Below, in pieces: positions 42,251-55,029 of a stretch of DNA of 64,000 bases (position 1 is its first letter; the number at the start of each line of letters is the position of its first letter). The stretch is from the NCBI RefSeq assembly GCF_932526225.1, contig NC_064041.1, positions 4,211,046 to 4,275,045 of the forward strand. The letters are read 5' to 3'. The translations under genes and the position numbers were made by a program. This stretch comes from Nematostella vectensis (Eukaryota > Cnidaria > Anthozoa > Actiniaria > Edwardsiidae). The notes under the pieces are model-generated. The model was not told the origin of the DNA and did no database searches. It saw only the letters and a program-made list of their open reading frames with translations.

Positions 42251-42548
42251 GAGGTTAAAAGAAAAAGTAGAGTGAGAGAAAAGAAATATTTTTAGTCATT
42301 CTTTCATTCTTGTCATTCTATTCCATTATGTATAATTTACCTTGCTATCCCTTTTTTCCTTTAAACTTTCTCCCTTTTTCATCTTCCCAGCCCAGGTGCT
42401 ACAGCTAAGATTTATACCAAATGAAATTTTTTTAAACAATATTTCAGGGTTTGAACCAGAGTAGAATCCTGCCTATCTCAAGGAGACAAGTTTTTTTCAT
42501 CAGGTATGTAAACGATATCGCAAAAAAATTACAGTTATTCAATTTTAG
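42251..42548. other. No gene seen
   Basis: Pyrimidine-rich, AT-rich spacer. Confidence 0.4.
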
Positions 42549-44413
42549 TAATTGAGGAATACCGGTTTGTGGATTTAGACAGCCTCAATGAAGCTAAAAG
42601 GATCCATCGCCGGCTTGGAAAGTGTGAAGGTAAAATTATAATTTCTTTTTAGAGCTTGGTTGGTTATTTCTGTGCTATATTAAGCACTATGGATATATGT
42701 GTATACTGTATACCGCACGGAGATATAAACACATACTAATGGTTATAATAAATAATATTATAAATATATAAATGAATAATATTTTTAATTTTCCCTCTAG
42801 AAAAGGTTTCTTTGATCGAAGACACCAGTAAACGCTATGGCCTGAGCAGCAGCATCTACGCCACGTGCAATGGCTGTGATATGAGAGAATTTCTCAGCAC
42901 TGGAAAGCACGATTTGTGCGATCAAGTGCCGAGGACAGTACAAGCCAAAGATGTGAATCAAAGAGCTGTTTTTGCTGCAAGCGAATTTGGTCTTGGCAGG
43001 GAGGGTATCAAAGCTATCTGTGAGATATTTGACATGCCTCCCCCCTGTCAATGTCACAGCCTGGGCTACCCATTAACAGGAACTTTTGAAGCCATATGGG
43101 GTGGCTGTTCAAGTAATGCTTGAAGATAATCGGAAAGAACTGCAGCAATCTGACATAGAAAACACTAAAACCCCATGGCACATGGGCGAAGAGGGGTTTC
43201 ACTTCCAACCATGGAGCTGGGTTCACTATGTCCGCAGATACAAGCAAAGCCATTGACTATTCAATTGTATCAAAATCGTGCAATGCTTACAAGCTTAAAT
43301 TGAGAAATCTCTCTGAAGCAGAATACGAGGAGTAGAGGGCAAGTCATGATTGCCCTGGAGATTATGAGGAGTTTAGCCCTAGTATGGAGACTGCTTGTGC
43401 TAAGCAGATATGGGAGAGAAGCAAGAGCCTTGATCTAGAGTACAGGTACATGGTATAGGATGGGGACTCCAAAGCGTATAATGAGATATGGGACAATAAT
43501 GGATTATGTGACAGTTTTAAGGCTCATCATAGTCTTGACAAATCCTCCCTAGAGTACAAAGAATGGAGGGATTCAGAGGAATACAAGAAATCTGAGGATG
43601 AGCAAGCCCTTGGTAGTACGGAATGCAGACATGTAGAGAAGCTGAACTGTACCAACTATGTCTCAAAGCGAATGGGAAAAGCACTGCGAACTGTGCAAGA
43701 AAAAAGAGGAAAGCTGCCAGATGGTAAGCCTGTTGCAGGTAGAGGTGGCCGCCTAACAATAAAAACAATTCAGAAGTTGCAAAACTATTATGGGAAGGCC
43801 ATACGCAACAATGTAAAGAGGTGGATTTTAAGTGCATATGAAAAATCGAAAGCAGTGGAAGCCATAAAAAGGGAGATAAAAGCTGGGCTTTACCACAGCT
43901 GTAAGCTTCCTAGTAAGGAGAGACAAGTTTTGCCCTGAGAATTCATGGTGTTCCTTCAAAACCACTGGGCGTGAGGTTACCCCCCAAAAGCCACCATCTC
44001 GACCCTGTCTTCTGCGCGCAACTTGAGCCCATATATGACAGGCTGTCAGAGGAGAACCTACTGAGACGCTGCTTGGGTGGGTACACCCAAAACCCAAATG
44101 AGTCTATCAACTCATTGGTGTGGAACCGGTGCCCTAAGCACAATGGGTTTGGAAGGGGAAGAGTGGAGATGGCAATTGTGTCGGCTGCCCTCCAGTTCAG
44201 CGCAGGTGCTACTGCAAAGCATCAGGTGATGTCTCTGGCTGGCATTCCACCAGGTAGCTCCCCCATGAAAGCCAGCAGCAGGAGAAACTCCTTGAGTGTC
44301 CAGAAGGCAGAGACCAGGTCAAGGGAACAGTACAAAAGGTTCAGGAGTGCGACCAAAAAAGTATCAGTGAGAATTGAGGAGGACAGGAAAGAGGCTGAAG
44401 GCCTCATTTATGG
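42549..44413 (+). pseudogene. Mutator-like transposase, inactivated
   Basis: Exon 42549-42629 (EEYRFVDLDSLNEAKR) and exon 42801 onward (KRYGLSSSIYATCNGC) join in phase across a GTAAAA..CTCTAG intron. The zinc-binding and RAVFAASEFGLGREGIK region lies near 42960-43020. The catalytic start should read DGTW but encodes HGTW near 43170. A frameshift lies nearby. Further breaks are a TAG at 43335 and a TAG immediately before DGDSKAY near 43455. The region LLRRCLGGYTQNPNESINSLVW with catalytic Glu lies at 44065-44120. The C-terminus to 44413 is open. It matches the Mutator-like family seen widely in invertebrates (Pfam Mutator, named from memory). Confidence 0.8.
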
Positions 44414-45399
44414 TGCTGGAGCATTTAGGGGACTGGTTTTCTATTTTCTTCAGTGGTTCTGTCTAGTCATATAGCCAAATGAAAGGAAAGTACTAGAAAC
44501 AGAGGGAAATTATTCCCAATGTTGTACATTGTAACTTTATAGACTTTAACCGTGATTTCTTAAACAGCTTCCAACATTTGTTTATGATATAGTAACCTAC
44601 TGGATGAGTGATTTTGTTTTGATTTCCAAATTTGCAATATTTTGTAAGAAAATTAATAATTAACTAAATCAGATCATTCTCAGAGCAAATATATTTATAT
44701 TTTCACTTCAGTTGACACAGTAAATCCATGCAATAGAGCTTATTAAAAATCGTCCTTGATTTGATGAGAATGTGACTGTAATCCCCGCTTACGTATTAAT
44801 GCACACACATACTATCACAAATCTCGCAATTTGATTGGCTCCCGTACTCACTATCTATTGAGCAATAGATAGTAAGTAGCGAAAAATCGGCGACAAAAGC
44901 GGTTATTTATTACTGAGAAATATTAAAACTGTCATTTATTTGAAGGTAGTATGTGAGTGGATGTATACTAAAACAATTAGACTACTCGTTCACGTTTTCT
45001 ATGAGTCAAACAGTCAACTCGGGAAACTCGAACTTGTAGTCTAATTGTTAACTAGGGCGAGAACTTGAAGATTAGGAGCAAATGCTTGAGTCGGAGGAAA
45101 CAGTCCTAGGAGAGTAAGTTGGATATTAGCTCCGTTTCAGAGCCAACAACTGAAAAAGTCCATGGTGCAGGAGACCGACTTAGATGAAACAAGAGATGAG
45201 GAAGGTGATACCTCAAGCCGGTAAAGATTGGAAAAGTTTTTTCTTATAATGAAGTTTCTTATGCATGCTTACTTTTGGCTCACTCCCCATTCGAATAAGT
45301 AACCATAAACTTGGGTCACACCCATAATTACCCATTTTATACCTGTATGCCTGTATCAAAGGACAGGGGCAAAAAATGGTAAAGTGGTAAGGTCGTGTT
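44414..45399. other. No gene seen
   Basis: AT-rich. A perfect ctatctattg-ag-caatagatag hairpin lies at 44851-44872, next to a 'caatttgattggct' motif typical of MITE ends. Nothing coding is recognised. Confidence 0.5.
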
Positions 45400-45675
45400 A
45401 GCTTATATTCGCTTGATTTTTTGCATAGATGTTCCTTGTGCAAAATAAAACAAAATAAGCGTTAGTATTTTTTTAAGTAGATAATCCGTTCTTGAGATAT
45501 TGCAAATTGTAAGAATCTTGATTTGTCTGAAATTGCCCAATTTGGGCGGGCAAATTTGCTCAAGCATATCTCAGGAACGGATCACCTACCAAAAAATACT
45601 AAAGCTTATTTTGTTTTATATTATGCAAGGAACCTCTAGGCAAAATATAAATAAAATGTAAGCTTAAACAACCTT
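45400..45675. repeat. Palindromic MITE-like element (about 275 bp)
   Basis: The left half (gcatagatgttccttg, aaaataaaacaaaataagcg, agatattgcaaatt) pairs with the right half (aatttgctcaagcatatct, gcttattttgtttt, caaggaacctctaggcaaaa). The centre is gaaattgcccaatttgggcggg. Confidence 0.85.
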
Positions 45676-46477
45676 TCCATTTTAATTTTGCCTTTTTTTG
45701 CTTCTGTCGTATGAAAGCAAACATAGTATGTCGTGTTGAAATGTCCCTTACTCTGAGTAACGCAACATGAAGAAGGCAGGACTCCAAAGCTTTCACCTCC
45801 TCGTTTCAAAAGAGCTTCAAAGGATAGCTTCTCGACGCATCCAAACTCGTGGAAGGCTTTTAAAAAATGTGGCATCCTTTTTAGATTATGGAGACGATGA
45901 TGAGCTTGGAGTTTGCTCGTTTAATACTACTGAGGATTTTACAGAATTCTAAATTCTCACATCATTATTATGCAAATAGGCAACCAGAGCAGAATTCGAC
46001 ATTCCAAGAAGATAATATTAGATTACATAATCTTTCTTGTCGTTATTAGCAATGACTATTTTGAATCTGAAGAACCTAAGGTAGAAGCTAGTATTTTTGA
46101 AGCATTTTGTTTGCTTAGTGATTCAATATGTTTGATTGGTGCACGGACAAGTTCAAGAGTTCGATAGATCAATTACTCTAAACGTTCACCAGAGGACTCG
46201 AGGAAAGAGAGGGAGAGTCACCAGAAAAGCCGAAAAGTTGAGTTTTGGATGTCTGGTTTCAAAGCCGGTGAGGAATTCAAGATTGAAGCTCACGAAATCA
46301 GCTATACAGTGCTCGATGTTCCTCTCATAGATCGCCAGGGCTAAGATCATTCAATCACCTTCGTGGCATCGATTTCACGCATAGAGCCGGCCCATTTGAT
46401 CTCAACTTGGTAGTCCATTGCAGCCATATCCACGCTGAGAAGGAAATACGTCAAGGGACACCGTTCCAACCAGTAGC
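45676..46477. other. No gene seen
   Basis: A few open stretches (for example 45767-45952) without recognisable motifs. Confidence 0.4.
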
Positions 46478-47657
46478 TTAAGGTGGTACGAAAGGCAAAC
46501 AAGGCAAATATGCGCTCAAATTACCCTAAATTACAAATTACAGTTATGAGGCTGCTTTTGGATAAAAGTGATGGAAACTTTTACAACAAACAGATACGTT
46601 ATCCAACTTCATGACAAAATTCCAGAAAAATTCCAGGAATTCGGCTAATTAGCGCAGGCTGTCAATTAAGCCGAAAATGCCTTTTTTTTCGCTCTAGAGC
46701 GGACGCGTTTCAATGTAACCCAACATGAATTCAATATATAATACCTAAGGATAAAAAACAGAGTGCGCCAAAAAAAATTGAAATGCAAGAAATTAGTTGC
46801 GAAAAATCAAAATTCAAGTTTCGCTGGAGATTATTCAGTTTTTGATTGCCAAGTTTCAGTTCGATCGAATAATTCCTGATACAGATAGAGCGTATTTTGT
46901 GAGTCTATGTGTCTTTGTCTCGAGTTGAATCCAGCCAATTGAGCGCATTTCTTCGCCTCATTCCTCCGGAACTTACTCAAATGCTCGTGGTGTTAACATC
47001 TTGTATAACCTGAGCCTGCTGTATCGAAACAGCGGAAAAACATTCAAAATACACGCTAAAATGACCATATATGAAGCTCTATTTTTCCCGCGCAAAACCA
47101 ATCACATGCCGTTCTGGAGACGTCGCACAGCAACTGTCACAGAGAACAATAGAGTCCAGCACTCGGGTCATGACCTGCAGAGCTTTATCGCCACAGATTT
47201 GTTTAAATGCAGTTTCTGCTAGCATAATGTGTAACAAAATTAGTTGTTTATATTCAACAGCTTCAAAATTAATTTATATTTTGAGAACAGCGAAGGGGCG
47301 AGAAGATCGAACGCACTGTTGTTATGCCCGAGCGGCGTGGCACAGCAGCAATATGTGAAATCGGAGAACTTCTGATGACAAAACTTCAATCATTTCCTGG
47401 GAATCGTGACTTTGGAAAGGGGATTTGATAAATATGTGTCAAACTAGCTTCATGGGTCCACTTTGTTGGCCATTGTTTTCGAAGCTTGTGTATAAAGTAT
47501 TGGCGCAAAACTTTACTTCACAACGCAACTTCGATTTAGAATATCTCGAAACCGAAACCACTAAGACGCTCGAATTTTCAGGACTTCATATTAATCTTAT
47601 ATGCAATCGACTGTAAAAATTTAAAGGCAAGTTGTCTTTCCTTTCGTACCGCCTTAA
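46478..47657. mobile_element. Non-autonomous TTAA-type DNA transposon
   Basis: TTAA at 46478-46481 and 47654-47657 flank 1172 bp with inverted ends GGTGGTACGAAAGG / CCTTTCGTACCGCC (one mismatch). TTAA targets are used by piggyBac and Kolobok elements. No transposase is inside, only short open stretches, so it would need a partner in trans. Confidence 0.8.
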
Positions 47658-48899
47658 AGACGAAGCTCGGATGATGTCACTGACTCTGTCACTGAGAATA
47701 AGTCAAGTCAACCATACAAAGTTCTATGGGTTTGAGAGGAATACAAGAAAATGACTGTGTATGTCCAAGGCAGCCAAATTCCGACTAAAGACAGACAAGG
47801 AAAGATAATGAAGACTGGTAGAAGAGAAGACAACCGTAATGTTGTTGGGCTACAAAGGAAACAAGAGAAAGCTCTTCTCCCTGACAACCGTCCACTTGCG
47901 GAACATGATGGTCCCTAGAGAAATGTCTGCTGAAAAACCAGAAACGAAAGGGGAGATATGTATCATAAAGTAACCCTTAAATGCTAAGAAAATGGTTGGG
48001 CAAGAGAGCTTACCCAAAAAGGTCTTGAGAGGCCCGTCAAGCCAGTCCACTATCTCTGTTATACTTCCTAAAAGACTACAACACTTGAATCGGGACATTT
48101 AAAAAAACTTTTGTAGAGATCTGCCTCCCATAGGATGACTAGCAAGTCCATCGCTTCCTCTGGAGAGACCTAGACAACTCAAAACCACCAGCTTTATACG
48201 CCCTACAGAGAGTCACCTTTGATGACAAACCATCACCAGACAGCATATTGTATGGGGTGGAAATCGAATGAAGAATATTGGCTAAGAAAATTATATTTAC
48301 CCTACTTTTAGTTTTTTTACTCTCTTCATTAAGAGAATTGAAGATTGTTACTTTAAAACAACTAAACATGCTACAGAAACCTGGAAACCATTTTGTGAAA
48401 GTGAGGAAATATTTATTTCAAGATATATGGCCCACATCACGTCATGTCAATTTTGCTCTTGTTTTTGCCTGGTCGATCAGACAATGTATAGTTATGACGA
48501 TTTTACACAATTTTCACTCGTACAAAAAAAAACCTTCAGTTCCTGTCCATTCGATGACATGTTTGCGGTACCTCGCATATACCAAAGCCGTAGGAGAAAG
48601 TCAGCAGGAAAAAAAACGAGCAAGACAAAGGTATTTCGAGAAGGATTCCTTCCTGACAAGACGATTAGAGGACGAAGGACTCACTTACAGTCCGCAGAGC
48701 AGAACTGTGCCGTCGATTCATGGCTAAAGCAAGATGCACTGAGCCTATAAAATATATAATACAATCTGGGACTGAGGTCGCCCATGGTTATTCGCTAAGG
48801 GGGGGTTGCAGCCGTTTGGATAAATCAGTTGGTGTAACTGAAAGGTATAATAACTTTATCACAATTCGTTTCCAGTAGTTATTCCAGTATTTATTTATA
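47658..48899. other. No firm gene
   Basis: An open stretch at 48278-48727 has a hydrophobic start but no motif I recognise. A short peptide near 48145-48260 (RDLDNSKPPALYALQRV) loosely resembles BEL/Pao pol but is too weak to call. Confidence 0.4.
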
Positions 48900-49000
48900 C
48901 ATTGTTAAGTGTAGTGTGCATCGGCCGACATACTGTAATTTAGCTTATGCTACAAAAGTATGAATAAACGATTATTATTATTATTATTATTATTATTATA
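48900..49000 (+). repeat. LINE-like 3' end with TTA tail
   Basis: cgacatactgtaatttagcttatgctac…tgaataaacgattattatta resembles the LINE termini at 22491 and 27388 and ends in (TTA) repeats. Confidence 0.6.
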
Positions 49001-50497
49001 AGTACAGATAGCGATAGCAAGGATTATTAGATAGTTTTAGCGCTATCTGATCTTACGCTAATATTTACTCAAACATCGCAAGTGTTCCAATTTTACATAG
49101 AGCTATAGATGGGTTATCTAGTAACTAGACAAGAGACGCAAGGAAATAAGCAGTTACTCATCAGCTCTATGATATGGTTAATTTAAGGATCATGTTATAA
49201 AGTAATCTTCGCAGTTTCTCGAACATGGAATACAAATAATAGAAGTTCAAATGTTTTCAAGAATAATAGAGAATGTTAATTTATAGAAATTATCGAATTA
49301 TTAAATAGGATTATCATTAATATAGATTCATACCCTCATGTTACAATTGCGTTCTTAAGATGGGAATATTTTGCTTCCAGTTTGCTACATATAAGGCAGG
49401 AGATAAATTCAACTAAACTAGGGTTCATCTTTTTTCCAGGAGTTCCAATGCAATGCAGTTTACCGGAACAGCAGACCAGTACACTCAGAAGACCATAAGG
49501 GAACTTTGAGAAGCTTTCGGTGTGCCCTTCTAGACACCACCTTAAATTTCCTAACAGTAAAAAGGGAGAAGCAGGAGATGCTGAGTCAGTGAGATTGGGC
49601 TTTGAAAGCAATAAAAAGGGTTTCCATTTGGACAAGACAATCATATTCTGCAACACATTAGTACATTGCAAATGTTACAAACTGGTTAATGATGCATCTC
49701 GGGAATCACGCCACCATTCAGGATCAAGAAAGTGATAATGCTGTTTGATAGGAAACTATCATTCTCTAACTCTAGACCAAAACAAGAAGAGACTAACTGA
49801 ATCATTAAAGGAAAATGGGTTAAACGGATTGCAGTTGCTACGACTGGACTGCATGGGTGCAAATTTTTCAAATGTAAGAACTGAGTTGACGTTTAGAAAG
49901 ACCTCGTAACTTCGATCAAGGAGAAGCATCAAAATGGCCTTGCGATCCTCCCTTTATTGATCAGAATTGAGGCTCGGGATCTTGCAAAGACGAAAAATGC
50001 AAGACAAGGCTTCCCTTTGACTACGAGGAGAAAATCACGCGTGGATGGGGTGACATAGACATAGTCATTTACCAGTCATACTTAGGCAATTTCCGTCCAC
50101 ACTGTCATCGCTAGGCTGAAAGATGCCCTCCTCTTGACATCACGCAGGCTAACAGAAGTCCCAGGGCGCACATATGCCTTGTCGTTTATGCTTGTCGTTT
50201 ATGTCTTTCGTCTGTTCTTACAACAGAACAGTGACTGGCCCAAGTGCCTCTTTGCTTTGATGCTGTTCGATCGTTTGGCTCTTCCACTCTAGCTCTTCGT
50301 CTAGCTTCGGGGTGAAAGATCGTGATTCAAAGTCCTTGTTCGGAACTTACATACATACTGGGAAGATGTGATACATGTTACACTAAGATGCAAGGAGGAT
50401 GGGCCGTTGTATGTCTTAAAGTGTGAAGATCACACGGGCAAGGAACCGCTACTACATAGGAACTTGCTTTCCCTGAGTACCTTCAGGATACAGCACC
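49001..50497. other. No gene seen
   Basis: No motif-bearing frame found. A stretch near 50100-50160 (TVIARLKDALLLTSRRL) could be retroelement debris. Confidence 0.4.
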
Positions 50498-50502
50498 TGT
50501 TC

Positions 50503-51146
50503 TGTTATGAACATTGAAAATACAAAAAAAGAACATTGATTTAAATTCAACGGATTAGATAATTAAGATAATTGTTTAGTTAAGTTACCGCGGCTTCCTC
50601 TACTTTGAGCACAGCCGCCCTTCCCTATAATAAGACTGATAAGATTTATTGTAGTTTACGCATTTCCCTCTGAGTAAGAGTTCAGGAATGCGGCACGTCC
50701 TACTTTAGGAAACGTCCCACCTGCCTATAAATTATAGTACCAATTTAGCAATCTTTAAGAGTTGAGCAGAATAATCGAAAAGAGAAGAGTTGAGTTGAGA
50801 GCCAGAGAAGCAGAGTTAGAGGAGTCAGAGTGGAGTTTGAAGAGTTACAAGCTTACTTGGAGTTGTATTTCTTTAAGCCCCGGAGACAAGATCAGACGTA
50901 AGTTGAATTTGTAAATATTGATTTCGCCTTTTTGTGATTTACAGAACTGCCTGTAATCCTTAGCTTTTTATCCTTTATTTGTAAATTGTTAATTTATAGT
51001 TATCACCGCATGTGTTCGATAGTTGGACGAGTTGATTGTAATAAACGCTGTTAAATCAAGATTGGATGACTGTTCTACTTTCAGGCTGACACTAAAACGA
51101 GCCCACTGCACACTTCCCACAAGTCGCTGCTTTGGAACCGCTTACA
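50503..51146 (+). repeat. BEL/Pao 5' LTR (644 bp)
   Basis: Matches the 3' LTR along its length but holds extra segments of about 60 bp (near 50690-50745) and about 35 bp (near 50872-50905). Confidence 0.9.
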
Positions 51147-51204
51147 GTGATAAGTCTGGTAGAAAACACCGTTGGAATGTAGGCCCTTTCAAGTTTATAC
51201 TGAA

Positions 51205-54200
51205 ATGAGCGAGAGAGGAGATCCCGAACGCCACGGCGCTGAGTCAAATTACATGCCGAACCACAAAAATGACGCAAACAGCAAAACACGATCGGGCGTA
51301 GAAGTATCGAAACAAAAGCTCCCTTGCGTTATCGAAACGTCTAAAAGTCTAAGCCAAGATAGTAACTTAGATATAGTTTTGCACGACCTCACAACTGAGG
51401 TGCAACAATACGGGACAATTATGCAACAGAGCTGCACGAGCAAAATATTAACGGTGAACGTGGACACGAGGTCCAACTCACCAAGGAAAACGAAATCCTG
51501 TAACTAGCTTTTAAAGAAATAGAGAGACTTAAGTATATGATAAGTGTTAAGCACAACGGTAAAGAATTTGATGCGAATTCTGAGCGCTCGTTTTGATCGT
51601 CGCGATCGTCCAGATCTAGAGGAAGTAGCGCCCGCATGAAAGCTTTAGCAGAGGCGAGGAAGCCGAATATGCACACATTTTGGCCGAAAAACAAAAGGAA
51701 CTCGCTTTACTAACTGCAGACAAAAACGCGACATTAGCCAAAGCAAAACTCTATGCGATAGAACAAGCGATAAACGAGGAGGAATTTCGGAAAGGGCCCG
51801 TAGAAAAAAACGAATGGAGAGAACATCACGGGACAGTCAGGCCATTCCTCCCCGCACTCGAAAGCGATAGGCCAAATGTACGCAACGCCATAGGGCCCAA
51901 AAACACACCCAAACCACACACCATGTCGTCATTCCACCTCCCACGGTCAGAGAACGTACCAAAAGAATCAACAACGCTTTGCCCTACCCAGAACACATAG
52001 AACCCCAAGACACGATGTTTACCAATCAGGGCCATGACAAAGACGTCAATTACCATCCCATCATATCAACACCTGATATGATACAGAGACATCACGCATA
52101 GCCAAGTAATATATTCGCTAACGACGGTCAATAACCAAATAGTAACGAGCTTAGCACGTCAACACTTACCAATTTCTGAGCCCATTATATTTGACGGCGA
52201 CGCCACGCTATTCCAGCCTTCAAAGCTATGCTTTCTGATGCGATAGTTTCACCGACCCAAGAGATAAACTATCTAAGAAAATTAAACAGCAGGCCCCCGC
52301 AAGCCCTGGTCGACAATTATAGAAATAGATTCCATTATCCCGCCATGCTACTTGGGCAACTCTGGGTCGAATTAGAGAAGCGCTTTGGCAGTCCCGCGAT
52401 AATAAGCAACTCGCTCCTAGAACGACTGAAAATTGCCGCCCGCTTTAGTGAAAACCAGCCAGAAAAATTGCAACAGTTTGCCGATCTCTGCGCTGACGTC
52501 GAGAGCCAAGTCGAACAACTACCAAGCCTTGCCTGCCTTAATTTTGCGAAGGAGATGCAGCCGGTAATTAAAAAGCTACCAAAATCTATATGTGCAAAAT
52601 GGGAGAAAGAGATAGGGAATTTCTCTGACGCTAACGGCGGCGCTTACCTCCCATTTGAGGCGCCGATGGCCCTAGAGAAGTCTACTACCTGTTCACATGC
52701 AGCAACGAGAGAGCGAAAGAGTGGTAGACGAGTTACAGGCATCCAGGCTCGATCAGTTAGCGGAGCTGCATTTTCGCTGCCTACACTCGTTGTGTGTGAC
52801 GTTATTCCAGGGGACAAGCTCGAGATCCCCACACCTGAAATGGCGAGGAGCTTCCAGCGCCTTAAACCAATCGCCGACCAGATGTTAAGTTGAGATGCGC
52901 CAGAACTACTTAAAGTGAGAGAGTTCAAGAATGGCCCGGGAGGAGCCACATGGGCACAGCGACTGTGTGTGGGACTAGCCTTGGATGGACCATCAGCGGC
53001 CAGATGTGCCTCGATTTCCGAACAGTCCCACACACATCCTAAGCCGCCACACCCATGTGTCCAACCATATGCTACAGGAGACCGGGGAGATGAAACGAGA
53101 GTACCTTGGGTTCATAGGAAAAGTCCTCGAAAAAGGACACGCCTCCCCCATTCCCCACGATGAGCCCCCGCCAAAACCAGGCAATTCCTGGTACCTAGTG
53201 CACTTCGCAACCTATCACAACATTGAACACACCTTAAAAGTAGTTCTTGATAGCAGTTGATAATTTCAAGGAATCTCACTGAATAAAGTACTTAATGAAA
53301 AACCTTATAGGCGTATTGATGCGTTTTCGAAAAGAAAACACTGGTGTCATGTGCGCAGAGAATAAATGTTTCACTCCTTTCTTGTCGACCCCTCTCACAA
53401 AGATTTCCTCCGCTTCCTGTAGTTTGAAGAGAACACAGCCGGAAACAGCCCCAGCCCAGCGATAGCCACATACGGCCTCTGTAGAACTGCGGCGGATGGA
53501 GAGGAGGAGTATGGCAAGGAGGCAAAGAATTTTATCTGCCGCAACTTCTACGTCGATGACGGACTGGCTTCGCTTCTAACAGCCCAACAAGCGATAGATC
53601 TAGTTAAAAAACACAAGCACCCTAGGCTAACCTCAGACTCCACAAGGTCGTATCCAACTCGGTAGAATCCATGGAAGCATTCCCCGCTAAAGACAGAGCA
53701 AAGGATTGCGTGACCTTGACCTGCGTCAAGACGTCCTAGAGATGGACTCTCGAGGGAAGGAAAATACTACAAAAGCTATTGCTTATGGGTAAACAAAAAA
53801 GCAAAGACGACTCCCCATGTCATGGGACGACCTGCTCCCCACCACGATGAAAGACTGATGGGCAAGATGGAAAGACTCGCTCTCAGACCTCCAAAATGTG
53901 TCGGTACCCCGCTGCTACCACCCAAAAATTTTTGCCACTGTTTCCACGGCAGAACTACATGTGTTTTCAGATGCGGGTCAAGGCGCGATCGGGACCGCCG
54001 TTTACCTCCGACTCGTGAACGAATTGAAAAAGGCATCCGTCTCCCTAGTGTATAGCCAAGCCAGAGACGCACCAGCAAATCCAACCATCAAACCCAACCA
54101 GCAAACCACACCTAGAGCTATGTGGAGCAGTCCTTGCAGTACAAGCCGAACAAAAGGTTATGAAAGAGATCGACATCGAGATATCCCAAGTCAAGTACTA

Positions 54201-54240
54201 AAACGACTCGAATGTAGTACTCAGTTACATAAAGAATGAA
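51205..54240 (+). pseudogene. BEL/Pao Gag-Pol remnant
   Basis: Gag begins at MSERGD (51205). Coiled, charged segment 51680-51800 (AEKQKELALL, NEEEFRKGP). DUF1759-like capsid at 52200-52660 (LSDAIVSPTQEINYLRKL, RFGSPAIISNSLLERLK, FADLCADVESQVEQLP, KKLPKSICAKWEKEI). Protease-region remnant near 52810-52930 (IPTPEMARSF, APELLKVREFKNGPG). RT start near 53090-53260 (MKREYLGFIGKVLEKGHASP, WYLVHFATYH). After a deletion, RT resumes at 53370-53660 with the catalytic FYVDDGLAS (53544-53570). RNase H starts near 53955 (LHVFSDAGQGAIGTAVY) and runs to LELCGAVLAVQAEQ at 54110-54150. Integrase is absent, so a large internal deletion is likely. Confidence 0.85.
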
Positions 54241-54490
54241 AGCCGGCAATTTTATGTCTATGTAGCCAACATTCAACAGAGAAAGCTTGTCTAACTGACT
54301 AGCCGCAGCCCCTCTCACCTGCGATGCTTCTAAGCACGAAAGAGCGCCCGACTGGACCTCTTCCAGGCCGTTTCTTACCCACAGACATCTACGCACGTCG
54401 CCGTGTTATCCGTGCAGATGATGACAAAGAGAGCCAATAGTAGGGTAGAGTAGAATAGAATAGCAATGATTGAAATCCTTGGGCTAGGAA

Positions 54491-55029
54491 TGTAATGAAC
54501 ATGGAAAATACAAAAAAAGAACATTGATTTAATATCAACGGATTAGATAATTAAGATAATTGTTTAGTTAAGCTACCGCGGCTCCCTCTATTTTGAGCAC
54601 AGCCACCCTTTCCTATGATAAGACTAATGAGATTTATTTTAGTTTACGCATTTCCCTTTGAATAAGAGTTTAGGAATCTTTAAGAGTTGAGCAGAGAAAT
54701 CGAAGAGAGAAGAGCTGAGTTGAGAGCCAGAGAAGCAGAGTTAGAGGAGTCAGAGTGGAGTTTGAAGAGTTACAAGCTTACTTGGAGTTGTATTTGAATT
54801 TGTAAATATTGATTTTGCCTTTTTGTGATTTACGGAACTGGCTGTAAGCGTTCGCTTTTTACCCTAAATTTGGGAATTGTTAATTACTTCGTAGTTATCA
54901 CCGCATGTGTTCGATAGTTGGACGAGTTGATTGTAATAAACGCTGTTAAATCAAGCTTGGATGACTGTTCTACACTGTGGTTGACACTACGAGTCCACTG
55001 CACACTTCGCTGCTTAGGAACCGCTTACA
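54491..55029 (+). repeat. BEL/Pao 3' LTR (539 bp)
   Basis: Aligns with 50503-51146 and ends ccgcttaca. A purine-rich gggctaggaa precedes it. Confidence 0.9.

Noticed and set aside
48145-48260. Second BEL/Pao pol fragment
   Set aside because: The peptide likeness is too short and passes through stops; not enough to call.
48278-48727. 149-codon open stretch with hydrophobic start as a membrane protein
   Set aside because: No motif, no splice or promoter context, and a second overlapping frame is equally open.
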